Shown here one piece after another: positions 29,567 through 41,500 of a stretch of DNA of 64,000 bases. A model generated the notes under the pieces. That model did no database searches and was not told where the DNA came from. It was given only the letters and a program-made list of their open reading frames with translations. This DNA comes from Amblyornis subalaris (Eukaryota; Chordata; Aves; Passeriformes; Ptilonorhynchidae): positions 1,808,003 through 1,872,002 of the forward strand of contig JACAXG010000076.1 in the NCBI GenBank assembly GCA_018881555.1. Direction: 5' to 3'. Every line of letters begins with the position of its first letter. Position 1 is the stretch's first letter. The position numbers were made by a program, and so were the translations under genes.

Positions 29567-32500
29567 CTAAGAGGGGATTCTGCTGGGCCCCATGGCAGTG
29601 TCCAGCTCATCTTCGGAGAAGCTGATGTGCAAGCAGGTGTCGTCAGCAGGGGAGAAGGGCAGTGAGCTGTCCATGGGGCTGCCCAGGGCCACCAACTCCT
29701 TGGTCAGGGTCTCGCTGGCTGCTGGGTCATGGATGCTGGCCAAGGGGGACATCGGCCCGCTCTCTCCAGTCCTGTCCTTGCCCAGAGTGCGCTGGCAGGT
29801 CCCGGCAGGGCCAGGCTCTGTGCTGGAGGCAGTGCTCCGTGCAGGAGTCCTTGCCTCAGGGTCCAAGAGGGTGAGGGAGCTGGCAGCGATGCTGGTGAGG
29901 CTGGAGATGCTGGCGCTGGGCAGGCTCAGGTGGGCAGAGCCCTCAGGCTTCACCTCCACTTCCAGGCTCGGGGAGGTCTTGCTGGACCTTTTCCGTAGGA
30001 TGGGTGGTGGCGGGTTGAGCTTGGGAATGGGCGGCTGCCGCCTGGGGAGGGAAAGCAGAGAGAGGAGGTGATGATGCAACACCACTCAGGGTGTTCCCAC
30101 TCCCGCTGGCAGGAGACAGAGATGGCACACTCTACCTGTCCTCGTCCCCTCTGTCTGTGTCGTCCGCCTTCTGCCGGCTGCTCCCGTTGAGCAGAGCGAA
30201 GTCGCTGACCTCGGAGCCCTCCACACGTCGGCTCAGCCCGTCCTGCCCCTCCAGCACCGCCAAGCACTCATCCCCCTCCTTGCTGCTGTAGCGGTGGCTG
30301 CCCCTGTCCAGGCTGACGAGGTTGAGGTAGGAGTCTCTGGGGCCCAGGGAAGGCAGCGAGCCGGGGGCCACGGGGCTGCCCAGGATGCTGGCGGGGGTGG
30401 ACGTGGACGGCAGGTGGACGTCCAGGCTGTAGTGGTTCTTCAGGTTCAGGGAGAGGGACTGGGCCAAGGACAGGTTTTGCAAGGATCGGTCAACTGTGAG
30501 GGATGGACAAGGGGCATGTGAAAAACTGTGGATCTCCAAACCAGCTGCTCTGCTGGACTGTGAGTGGTGCAGAAATGCCCCAAAGTCCCCCCGAGACTGG
30601 GGATGGTACTGATGGTACAGCAGACTTTGCTGCTGGGATGGTACTGGGAGCACCACAGCTGCTCCCCGCGACTGAAAGGGGTTCAGAAATGAACCCCAGC
30701 AGACAAACAACCCCGGTGCAGGTGTCACCGCGCTCACCCGACTGCCGGTGCTCATCCCGGTGCTCCTCGCGGGCCTCCAGCACCGTCAGCTGCCGCACCA
30801 GCAGCGAGACGTGCTGCAGCAGGTCACGGTTGGTCAGCAGGAGCTGCCGCACCCGGGCCTGCGCCTCGATCCGCGCCGCCGTCTCGGCCGCCAGTTGATC
30901 CTTCAGCAGCTGCACCTGCGGGACGGGACCGGGCGATGCGGGACGGGGCGATGAGGGACGGGGCGATGCGGGACCGGGCGATACGGGACGGGGCGATGCG
31001 GGACGGGGCGATGCGGGACGGGGCGATGCGGGACGGGGCGATGCGGGACGGGAGGAGCATCCCCGGGAGCGCCCGGTACCGGCGGCGCCACAGCGCCCCC
31101 TGCCGGCTCCGCCGCGCCACCCCCCATGACCCCCCCGACCAGGTCCAGGCTCGGGCGGGGGATGCGGCGGCACTCCGGAGGCGAGGGGGGTGTGTGTGTG
31201 TGTGTGGGGGGGGGTGTCCTGCTCTTCCCCCGGGAACGAGAAACGCGTACGGGAGGTGCCCGGCTGGGGGGCACCGGGCTCCTGCCTCCGATGCCGGATT
31301 GGGGTTGGGATGGCTTCCAAAAATGGGATGAGACAGGGTGAAATGGGAGCTGGGGGCTCTGCCGGACCTTGCAACATCCTAGAGCAGCTTGGGGCTGTGT
31401 GTGCAGCCAGCTCCGTGTCTGGGGAGCTCAGCTGTGCTGCAAGCGATGCTGCACGTGGCGCTGAAAGCAATGCTGCGAGCTAGAGCTACGCTTGCAAGCG
31501 ATGCTGCAAACTCTGCCGTGAGCTGTGCCATCAGGAATGCTGCCAGCAGTGCTGAGAGGTCCCCGACCCGCTCACACCTGCCCCGCTGTCAGCCTAGCCC
31601 GGCTGGAGGCTGGAGCAGGGAGAGGAGAAGGGCTGGTGCCGCCTGAGGGGAGGGCAGGACGCGTACCTGGGCCACAGCCACCTGCGTCTGCTGCTGCTGC
31701 TGGAGGAGCTGCTGCTGGAGCAGCTGGAGGCAGTGCTGGGAGGCCAGCGGGGTGATGGAGGCCGAGGAGCACGGGCTGCTCGGGCTGAGCAGCGGCTGGG
31801 AGCTGGCTGGGTGGAGAGAGCAGTTCTCGGCATCCTGGGCACAAAGAAATGGGCAGGTGAGCGGATCGACCGGCTCAGGCTGGGATTTGGATTGTGGTTT
31901 CCCACAGTGCCGACCCCAGCACAGCAGAGGGGTCTCCGTGCTCCGAGGGGGATATTGAGGGGCAGCCCTGGGCTTGATGTCAGCTCTGCACATCTGTGTG
32001 ATCCCCAGGACAGTGAGTTTTGGAGTGACTCCTGCTCCCAGAGAGCTGGCAGGGCTGCATTGGCTGTGCCTGGGGAGGACAAGTCCCCAGGTCTCCCAGG
32101 CAGGGGGCAGCGGGGAGTGACCCAAACGCCACCACCTTTCCGTGCTGTGGCTGCCCAGGCTGGGCGGTACCCTGGTGCCTGGAGATTTGCCAGTGCCTGC
32201 GGCCGCTGCCCTTCCTGCCCCGGCCCTCCCCTGCTTGGGCAGCGCCAGAAGGAATGCACAGGAAAGCCTGGCCTTTCCAGGCACGCAAACGAATCCCAGG
32301 GCGTGCATGTCACTGCAGCTGTTTGCAGCCAGGCCCTGCGAGNGTTACAGTCGTGTGAGCCGAAGCGATGCCATTCAGGCCTCTGGGAAGCGCTCCCAGA
32401 GCTCTGTGGTGCACCCATTCATTACGGTGACACCACTGCTCACACCGAACCTGTCCCGGGTGGCTGNGCTGCCGGGGCTGGGCCCCCTCGGGACATTGCT

Positions 32501-35500
32501 CCCTGGGCCTGGAGCATGAGNTGAGCCAGAAATCACAGCAGCTGCTGCAGAGCAGCCCTGAGGGCAGGGAAATCCACCCCATGTTCTGTTTGAAGCTTGT
32601 GCAGCCATGCGCCACAGCCCCCACCCCTGCCTCTTGCCTCAACCCCCACCCCAGCACTGGGACATGGCCTTGCTGAGGGTAAACTGGGAGCTGAACAGCC
32701 TGTCCTGAGCAGGGAGCCAGGAGGGAGGTCTGCAATGGGGTGTCCATGAAAGCACCTTCAAATCAAGCCATGATAGTGACCCTGAGCAGAGGGCCCTCAG
32801 CAGCAGCAGAGCACGTGGACCATCCTCCAGCCCACCCCCCATTACCTGGCCATTCTTTTCCTTTGAGGCTTGCCCAGGTTTCAGCATGCCGAGGTCCCCT
32901 CTGGCACCTGGCAGCTCTCTGGGTCCCCTCTCGGACACACACATGCTGCCAGCATCAATGCCAACCTCGTCCACATCCGTGATCTTGGAGCTCTTTATCT
33001 GGTGAACTTCAAACAAGATGGACACATGAACCCGAGCCCCCCTTCCCTGCGCAGGATTGCAGGAAGAGCTGGGGCCCCACGCAGGGCTGGGAGCTGAGGG
33101 AAGCTCAGGGACAATGGCCAGGACTTGCTCCAAGTCTTAGCATGCTGTGAAAGGGCAGGAGGGAGGGAACGGGACGGCTGAGGGGCTGCAAACCCTGAAC
33201 TTGCTGGATAAGGGGGCTCAGCCTGCCCCTCCCCAGTGTCCAGTAGGAGTGGGCAGACAGGCCAGATTCCCCGTGCCTGCATCCAAAGGGGCCTGAAAGA
33301 TCCTTGAAGGATGTGCCACTTCGCGTGTCCCCACCCCAAAGCATCCCCGCACCCGCTGCCTTAGGGAGCCGTGAGTCACCTTCCAGCGGCTGCTCCTCGG
33401 CCGATTTGTCGCTGGCGCCGTCGGCCTGCCCGTCGGCGTTCTGCAGGGCGTGCTGCAGGCTCAGCTTGTGGCACACCTCGAAGGCCTGTCCCACCGTGCG
33501 CACCACGCGCATGGCCTGGCTCTGCGGGGAAAACCTGCACTGCTCGGGCTGCGGTGGCCGCGCCGCTCCTGCCGCCACCCCACCGCGCACGGGGGAACCG
33601 GGAGCCCTCCCCGCTTCCCAGCCCGGGCTGCCGTGATCCCGTGCTGGGCGCCGCAGCAGTGCCCCTCGGTTCCCCACTCTGGACCTGCGTGCTCCTATCC
33701 CTGCGTGGAATGTGCCGCTGCCTGGGCTGGGCGGGAGGGGACAAGTACCAGGCACGTTGTTTCGGGGACACTCAGCACCGGCGCTGCCTCAGTCACTCCC
33801 CAGGGGTCTCCACCCTCTGACCCTGTGGTCACGCTCCTGCATGGGAAGGAGTGAGGTCCCTCGGAGACCTCTTTCCCAGGGATGACGGGGNTGCATCCCC
33901 AGGAGCATCCTACCTTCTTCTTTGATTTGAAGACGTTGCACCTGAAGGAGTTGTTCGCGCCGTCCCTTGCGATGTAACTAAATATTTTCAGGTCTTGTGA
34001 GTCATGAGAGACGTAGAAAATTCTAGGTGGGAGAGAGACAAAGAGAATTAAACACCCGGGGGAGTCTCTGTCTTCCAGATCACCTCTGCTCTCGTGTGTC
34101 CCCAGCATGGGCTGGTTTGCAGCCCCCAGGATTGGAGGAACGAGGCAGTGCTGGTGCACGGCCCCTCCTGCAATTTTTGAGGCAGGAGGCGATGGATTTA
34201 AAGAGTGTTTCAGGCTTGACGGAAAACCTTCTGGTTTCTGAAGCAGGCAAAAGCTTTTTAAAGATGCTGTGGGAAAGTGAAAAAATCTATAGTCTTGGAA
34301 AGCAAGTGGCTATTTTTAGCCCCAGCAATTAACCCCTGCCCGGGCTGCAGCGTGGCAGAACCGCCTGGATGGTGACCATCCTGCCCTTGGGGCAGCCAGC
34401 CCGGGGACTCAGCAGGTCCACCCTTGGCAGTGGGCAAGTGGCACAGCACAAAAGCCTCTCCCAGGGATGCTGATGCTGAGTGCACTCNGAGGATTCCTCT
34501 CTCTCATGCTCCGGCTGACTCTCCTCCTCGTGCTGCAAAACCATTTTGGAAGATTTTTGTATATGTTTGATATAATTGGGTAAAAATATGACAAGTGAGT
34601 TCAGCTCTGAATAGAGAAGAAACCACAGGGATTCTTGAAATGTTTTTTTTCTTCTACTCTTTTCTGTTACTGGAATTTTTTGGGTGTTGAACTTGCAATT
34701 AGAGCAGTTATTGCCAATGTACCACATCTTGTAGTAATCTTTAAAGAAAGCCAGAGGTGAGAAGTGGGCAGAGGCAATGCATCAGCACATCCTCTGCTCC
34801 TTATCTTCTCACTAAGGCCTATGACCCCAAAAACCAGGGTTGGGGATCCCAGCTCTTGAGGCTNTGGGCTCCATGCTCATGGTACAATTATTCACTCTGC
34901 AGATCTAACAGCCTGGAGCACCCTGTGCTTTTAACCTGTCCTCAGGCCATGCACCATCAGTGGGGTTGCTTTCCATCTCCAGGGGCTCCTGAGGCACCAG
35001 GTTTACACTCAGTGTAAGCTTGTGGTCTCTGAAATACCTCAAGGTCCCTTGGAAGGTGCCATGGAAAGTCAGTGCTATCTTGCCACATCTGTAAGGGTTA
35101 ATTCCCTGTAAGCACTTACACCTTTGAGTAAGGCCCTTCTTCAGAAGCACAGGGAGAGCTATGCTCTGAAGGAAAACTGCGGGAAGCCTGTCTTCAGAGG
35201 CAGAATCAGAGAGTAATCCAGGCTGAAACATCTCCAGGGTCACCTAGTCTAACCCTGTTCAAAGCAGAGCCAGCTTCAAAGCGAGATCAGTCCACCTCGG
35301 TCTCAAAAATGTATGAAAAGGATTCCCCATCAGTGGTAACTTTGTACCCTTGTTAATTTTAGATGGTCCTTTGGAAAGCCCTGGTGGAGGCGTCTCGGCA
35401 GGTGGGAGGAAGGGTATGGATCACCCAGGGCTGACTGGCCCTCCCTGCCATGTACCTGTACACAGGATCGTGCATCACCACCATCTTACTCTCGTCCCAG

Positions 35501-38500
35501 GTCCACTCCTTTCTCTGTAAACAGAGACAAAATTACAGTAAGTCAGGTAAAAATGAAACTCCACCAAGCTGATGGTCAGGAAACCTGCAGAACAGTGCTT
35601 TTATCCCAAGCCACGATCCAGGCTACAGTGTAANTAGATGAGCCATTGCTGTTTCAACAGTACCTTGGATAAAAATAGATTTTTTTTGATCGTTTATCAT
35701 ATCTGATCACAGCCTTCAGGGCTGAAAATGGTCCCTAAGATTAATTTATAACATCAAATATGCAGAAGAGTTACACATTTTGGAGAAGAAGGCTCTGAGC
35801 CAGGGCTTAGGAGATCTGGATCCAGCGACTCAGTGGGAAGCACAGTTGGGCAAAGAGCTCAGGGGTGCTCAGACCACGCAGCATGGAAAAAGGTTACTGG
35901 TTTTAGCAAGAAAAAGAAACTGTATCTCCTGAGAGATACAATTTTTTCATAGAAAAAATCCTCTTCCCACAGTGTAATATTCCCACTCTTTTCCCGGCAA
36001 GGTTTTATTATTAGTTGGATAGAAACTGAAGTGTTTTNTTGTGAAAAGTCTGTGTGTCTTTTAAGAAAAGGCTAGTTTTGGTTAGAAGTCTGACTACCCC
36101 AAGCAGCAGTAACACCCTGGCCTGGAGAAGCCTCACCTTCTGCTTCTTGCGCAGGATCACCTTCACACCATCCACGGACACGATGATGCTCACCTTCTTC
36201 TTCTTAATGTTCTTGGCTTTGAATTCATACTGGTGGGAAGAAAAACCCAAGTTTAAAAGACTATTGGGGGTACCTGGGACAGTGTGGTAGTCAATGTCTT
36301 AGGCGATAATGTTAGGTTTTTGTTTAATCCCAGCTGCTGAGGGTGGTGGAATTTGTTTTATTCTGCTGAGAAAAAACATGTTGGGAAGGACCTGCTGCCA
36401 TAGCTGGGATGCTGGGCAGGATCCTGTCTTTGTCAGGAGCATCCCTTGGGAGAGGACAAGTGGAGCTCTGGAGTATATCCAGACTGTTAATTTGGATCTG
36501 GAAAGAGCTTTCCCCATGCATTGGCCATGCCTGGTCCAGCAGGATTCTGCTCCAGAGGTCTGATGGGGAGCTGGCACTTGCAGCAAACACCAAGCGATGA
36601 CATCTCTGGTGCCCTTGTGTGTCAGCACTGCGTGCATGGGGAATATAAAATCATTGAGGAGCTGCAGGGAGGGCCAGATGGGCGGCAGTAACGCAATTAT
36701 ACCTCAGTCATTTGCATAATCACATTAACCTCTGTGGGATCAGGATCTCTGGAGAAAAACCCTGCAGGTGTTTGCAGCCTGAGCTCACCTCCGTTTGTGT
36801 TAAAAATTTAACACTGGCTTTTAAATGTTGCTTTAGCTGACAGTTAGAAGCACAGCAGAGCCCTTCCCCTCTGGAGACCTGTGTTAACAGCACTCATCCT
36901 TCCTGCCCCCATTTTAGGCACCATTTTTGGATTCCAAATACAGCATTTACATACCACGTATTTTTTGCAGTCCCTGTCTGGAATCCACCACTTTGTCAGG
37001 TTGCTTTGGTGAATCAATGCAGACCCTGTAATTCGTGGATGTGGAGGAAAAGGTGATGCCAAGCAGCCAAGTGCAGCCTGAAGTCTACCTTGGCTGTGTA
37101 ATTAGACATCTAATTAGAACTCTGATCTCTTTGTAGTTGGTGGAGGTGCAGGGAGCACTTGAGATGTTAACAGAGTCCAGGCACCTCTTTTGGGATGCTG
37201 AACTTGGAGGACTGCTTGTGGCTCTGTCACCCAAGCTCTGCAGAGAAGACACACATCTTCCCAGCTCCTCAGCACTCATTGTAAGCCATACCAGCCTTAC
37301 AGACAGAAAATTGGGTAGCTTTCATGTTTATCAGGCTTTTGATGCTGCTCATTGAATTCTTAGCACTCTGCAAGGTTTATGGTATCAGACAGACCCCGGA
37401 TTAAACCACAGCCTTTTGATCTCCCCATGAATTATTACTTTCAGACAAGCTCTTTAAAAATCTATCTATAGCGCTATTGCGTGTGAAGCTGGAACTAAAT
37501 TTGCTATACAAGTTTTTTATTTATGGGGAGGAGTGAGAGGAAGGGTGAGGTGGTGAGTGCATCCTGCAGGCTGCTGGGGGGCCCATGGGGATGCAGTGCC
37601 TGTGGGTCTGGGGCCAGGCAGATGGACTTGCCAGGCTCAGCACCTGAGAGGGCTTCTCCACTCTCCAGCCCTCATGCCCAGTTCCCCCAGCCCAGCTGCT
37701 CCCCCTCCCCTACACTCACCAAACTGTTTGTCCTTGTCTGCTCCATGAATGTCAATAAACCCGGGATAGACTGTTCTGCCCGCTAAAGAGCTGTTTATCT
37801 TTCTTTATACACAAATGGCTGGGAAAATACTAGCTGAGCTTTCCAAGAAAGAGCAATACAGTGTATTTTCCCATTGTAGCAACAGGGGTGCAATTACATT
37901 CAAACAAGGCTCTTTACTCAAAGGCTTTAAGCAAAGTCCAAGCCTGGATTTTGCCGAGATGCTTTTTCTCTCTCTCTTGGACAGAAAGCAACAATCGGGA
38001 GCAGCGGCAGCAAATCTGCGGGTGCTGCCAGGAGTGATGGCAAATCTCTAAACCCAGGGAACTCCAGCCAGCTCCCACACAGCACCACCCCAGCCTGGCT
38101 TCAGGACANGTACAGGGCTTCAGCTCCAGGCAGAGCTGTGCAGCACCGTGAGCCAGATGCAGCCCTTTGCCACAGTGTCCTCAGTGAGGAAGGAGTCTGT
38201 GGGACCTTCCCACTTCATGGAGCTTGTGGCCACTGCTGCGTCCTCGTTGGAGCACACAGCCAAGGCAGCTCCCCACAGTGCTGGGGGCCCAGCCGTGGCC
38301 AGAATTAGTTGGCCTGAAGACAGTTAAAACTCATTGGACCCCAAAATCTTTTCTAGACGGTCAAACCCCTTAAGCAGCAGAAGCCGTAGGACGTCCATGT
38401 CCCAGCACAGGGAGCAGGAACATCAGCTGGGTGAGAGCACTGTGCCCCAAGAGGACGGCTGAGCAGAGCCCCATGCCCACATCGCATCAGCTCGGCTTGG

Positions 38501-41500
38501 ACTTTCTCTCCATCTCTCCACAGAAGAGGCAGATGGAACACAGCTTCAGTCATTTAATTGCTTCCTATCAAGCAGGAATCAGTATTTTAATGAACCGTGA
38601 TTTATATAAGGACAGAAAAGCACATGAAAAAAGGCACTCCAAGACAGCTGACTTTCTCCTCTAGAAATGTGCATGCATAAACCAACCTCCATCCTGGCAC
38701 GAGGCTCCAGGCTGACCTGTCACTGCTGTCAGAGCACAGTCTAGTCACTGATTTGCTTCTTGCTATTGAATTGATGTGATTTTTTCCCCAGATTTGTCAA
38801 GGTTACCGACAAATCCAAACCCACACAGCAGCATTTATCTCTGCTTCCTTCCACGANTCAATCGTTATTCTTGTTATTCTCCTGCTGTTTGTGCTGTCCC
38901 ATGGGGAAAAGCTTCCTGGATGCTAAAGGATCTGGAGTTGCCCTTGCAAGTGGCGATTCAGCAGCCTGACAGTGTTCTTAACTAGGGAGACAAGATGGGA
39001 CATTTTATAAAAAAAATGCAGGTCAAAAAGGGGCAATTAATGTCATTTATTTTAGCAACATCATTAATTCTATATCTGCTGTGTCTGACCTGGAATACTT
39101 TCCCTTTCTGCTTTTAAATCCCCGTGTTCAAGTCCTTGCCTTTCATACAGTCCCACACACTATTGGCATGTAATATTAACTTACCCACGAGCTAAAGACT
39201 GTATGACTAGAAATGTTAATGGTGCCGTGTGATGCATATTTCATGGGATAATTCCACCCAAGCAGATATAAATTACACATGCAGTTACCAGCTTCCATCT
39301 GCTGATGAAACTTCGGCTAATGCACATTGGAAATCATGTGCAGTTTTCAGCACTAGGAACAACCTGCATGAATAGAGTTATTCAAGGAAGCAATTCTTAA
39401 TGTGATTAATTACTGAAGGTAGCAGGGCCTTCATTATGCAAATGAAAACTGTCATAAAATAGAGAGTTTGCAGGTCTTGGAGGCAGTCTCTGCTTCCAAA
39501 AAACGCATCTTTCTCATTACAAAAGAGCAGCAAGGCCAGAACATGCTCCTGGCAATGGTTCAAATGGTGTTTTAAGTTGTATTAAGGGAAACCAAAGCAG
39601 AGGCTCTCCACGTTTTTGAAACAGGAGTCAGTACCTCCAGTCACATCTGGGTATGTACTTACTTGCATGCCCATAGGAAGATGCCACAGGCTTGGAAACA
39701 NACGACTTCTTCCTACAGCCGTAAATTCTCCAGCCAGCCCTTGCCTGCTGTCCTGCCCTTGGCCTCCCCTCGGCCCGTCCCGGCCTGGCAGGTTGCAGGA
39801 TCTATGTGTCCATAAACAACCCTCAACAATAACCCGTCCCAGCCCCTTCCCACACCTCGCCCGCCAGACGGACACAGGGAGCATGGCAATGAGGAGGTGG
39901 GAATGAGCTTGGCTCTGCCCTCCGACTGACCGGCTCCGGGCAGCATCACCCCAGCAGGACCCCCCAGTCCCTGCTCCCACTGGCACACGGCCGCATCCCA
40001 GCCGGATGGCAGGCATCCTTCCCTTCCCTCTGCTGCGGTGTACAGCCTCCGGTACCATATGAATCCCATTTTAGGAATTAAAGCCATGATGAATCCAAGT
40101 AGTTCCAGCTCAGGAATGTAATTAATTTCAAACTGACTGACCCACACGGCATGAGGACAGGGTGTTATCTCGGCTGCTGTTTGAACTACCGATGCTTGGA
40201 GCGCTGCCCTTGGAACTGATGCTACGGAAAACTCCAGAGTTGTTCTCCCAGCCAGCGGGGCTCAGCCGAGCGCTGCGTGCTGCCTTGGAGTTGACAAACC
40301 AGTAGTGTCAGTTCCCACACCCTCTGGACCGCAGGCTGCTGTCCAGCCTCTGATCCCCCCTTCAGCATCGCATCCCACCTTCCCGCGGCAGCCGCTGCTG
40401 CCGGTCAGCGCAGCCCTCCCTGTGGCTCCGTCTGGAAACCGCTGGGTTATGGCCTTCCCTTTGTCCCTCTTGGGAAGCATGTGCCTGTGTGAATCCTGTG
40501 AACCCCCCGTGCCTGCCGGGAGCACACGCTCCCGGGGCCGTGGCCGGTGTGAATGCGGCCGGGCATAGTCTGGGGCTGTGCTGCAGTAGCTGGGCAACAC
40601 GGACACAAAAGCGACGCAGGAAGCAGTGGAGACCAGGAGTGCACCTCCTGCCCAGGGGAAAAATGAGAATTTATGATCCTTGGAAACATAAAACTGTTCA
40701 GTGGAAAGCAGAAACCGAAGGGGGAGTACAATAGGCAAGGAGAATGCTGGCAACACACTCAGTCTTTTTTTTCTAATTTAAATGAGCTCCTTCCACCATC
40801 CAACAAACTCTCTGTAGATGCCGCAGACCACTCCCCACGCAGTGAGCTGAAGGGGCTCAGGAGCTATCATGGCCCTGCTGGGTTTCTGGGAGTCCCTGGA
40901 AGGACAGAGAGGAAATGCGGCCCCAGTCCATCTCAGAGGATCCCTGGGTGGCCAGCGGTGCTGGCTGACCTTGGGCAGGGGCTGTGAGGATGCTGCCCTG
41001 GCTGCAGCAGCTGGAGGCTGATCAGGTAAAGGGGAGGAAGCGACGAGCTATCTTTTGTCCAGGTCTCCTTTGCCATCTGAGGAATCCTGCTCCAAACCAT
41101 TCAATGGGCATGGTAATACAGGCCTTCCTCTTCACCACCCTTCTCCTCATCTTCAACAGATCTTATCCTTGGGAGGTCCCAGACAGCTGAAGCCTCAGAC
41201 AGCCTTTAAGGATAACTTCATCTTTCCACCTAGAGGTGAGATGGCAAAGAGTGTGGCTGGAGTTCAGATATTCCTCTGTGCCAGTCAAAAGGATGTGGAG
41301 CAAAATGTGGTCATAATTACACCCACGGGGGTGAGCAGGGCTCCTGCAGGTGGTGGGAGCTGGGGGGAGCCCAGGGGTAGCAGTGGCTCTTTAATTAGTC
41401 TTTTCCACCTCTGAAAACCCACAGACTGTTCAAGAACAAAGCTTCTTCGCCTGCTTTTAAAAAAGGGTGGGACAAAAGCAGCCTTTTCATTGCCTCCTCC

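Noticed and set aside
30919..31055. CRISPR-like array
   Set aside because: Directly adjoining 15-bp units with no spacers in a vertebrate intron; it is a minisatellite.
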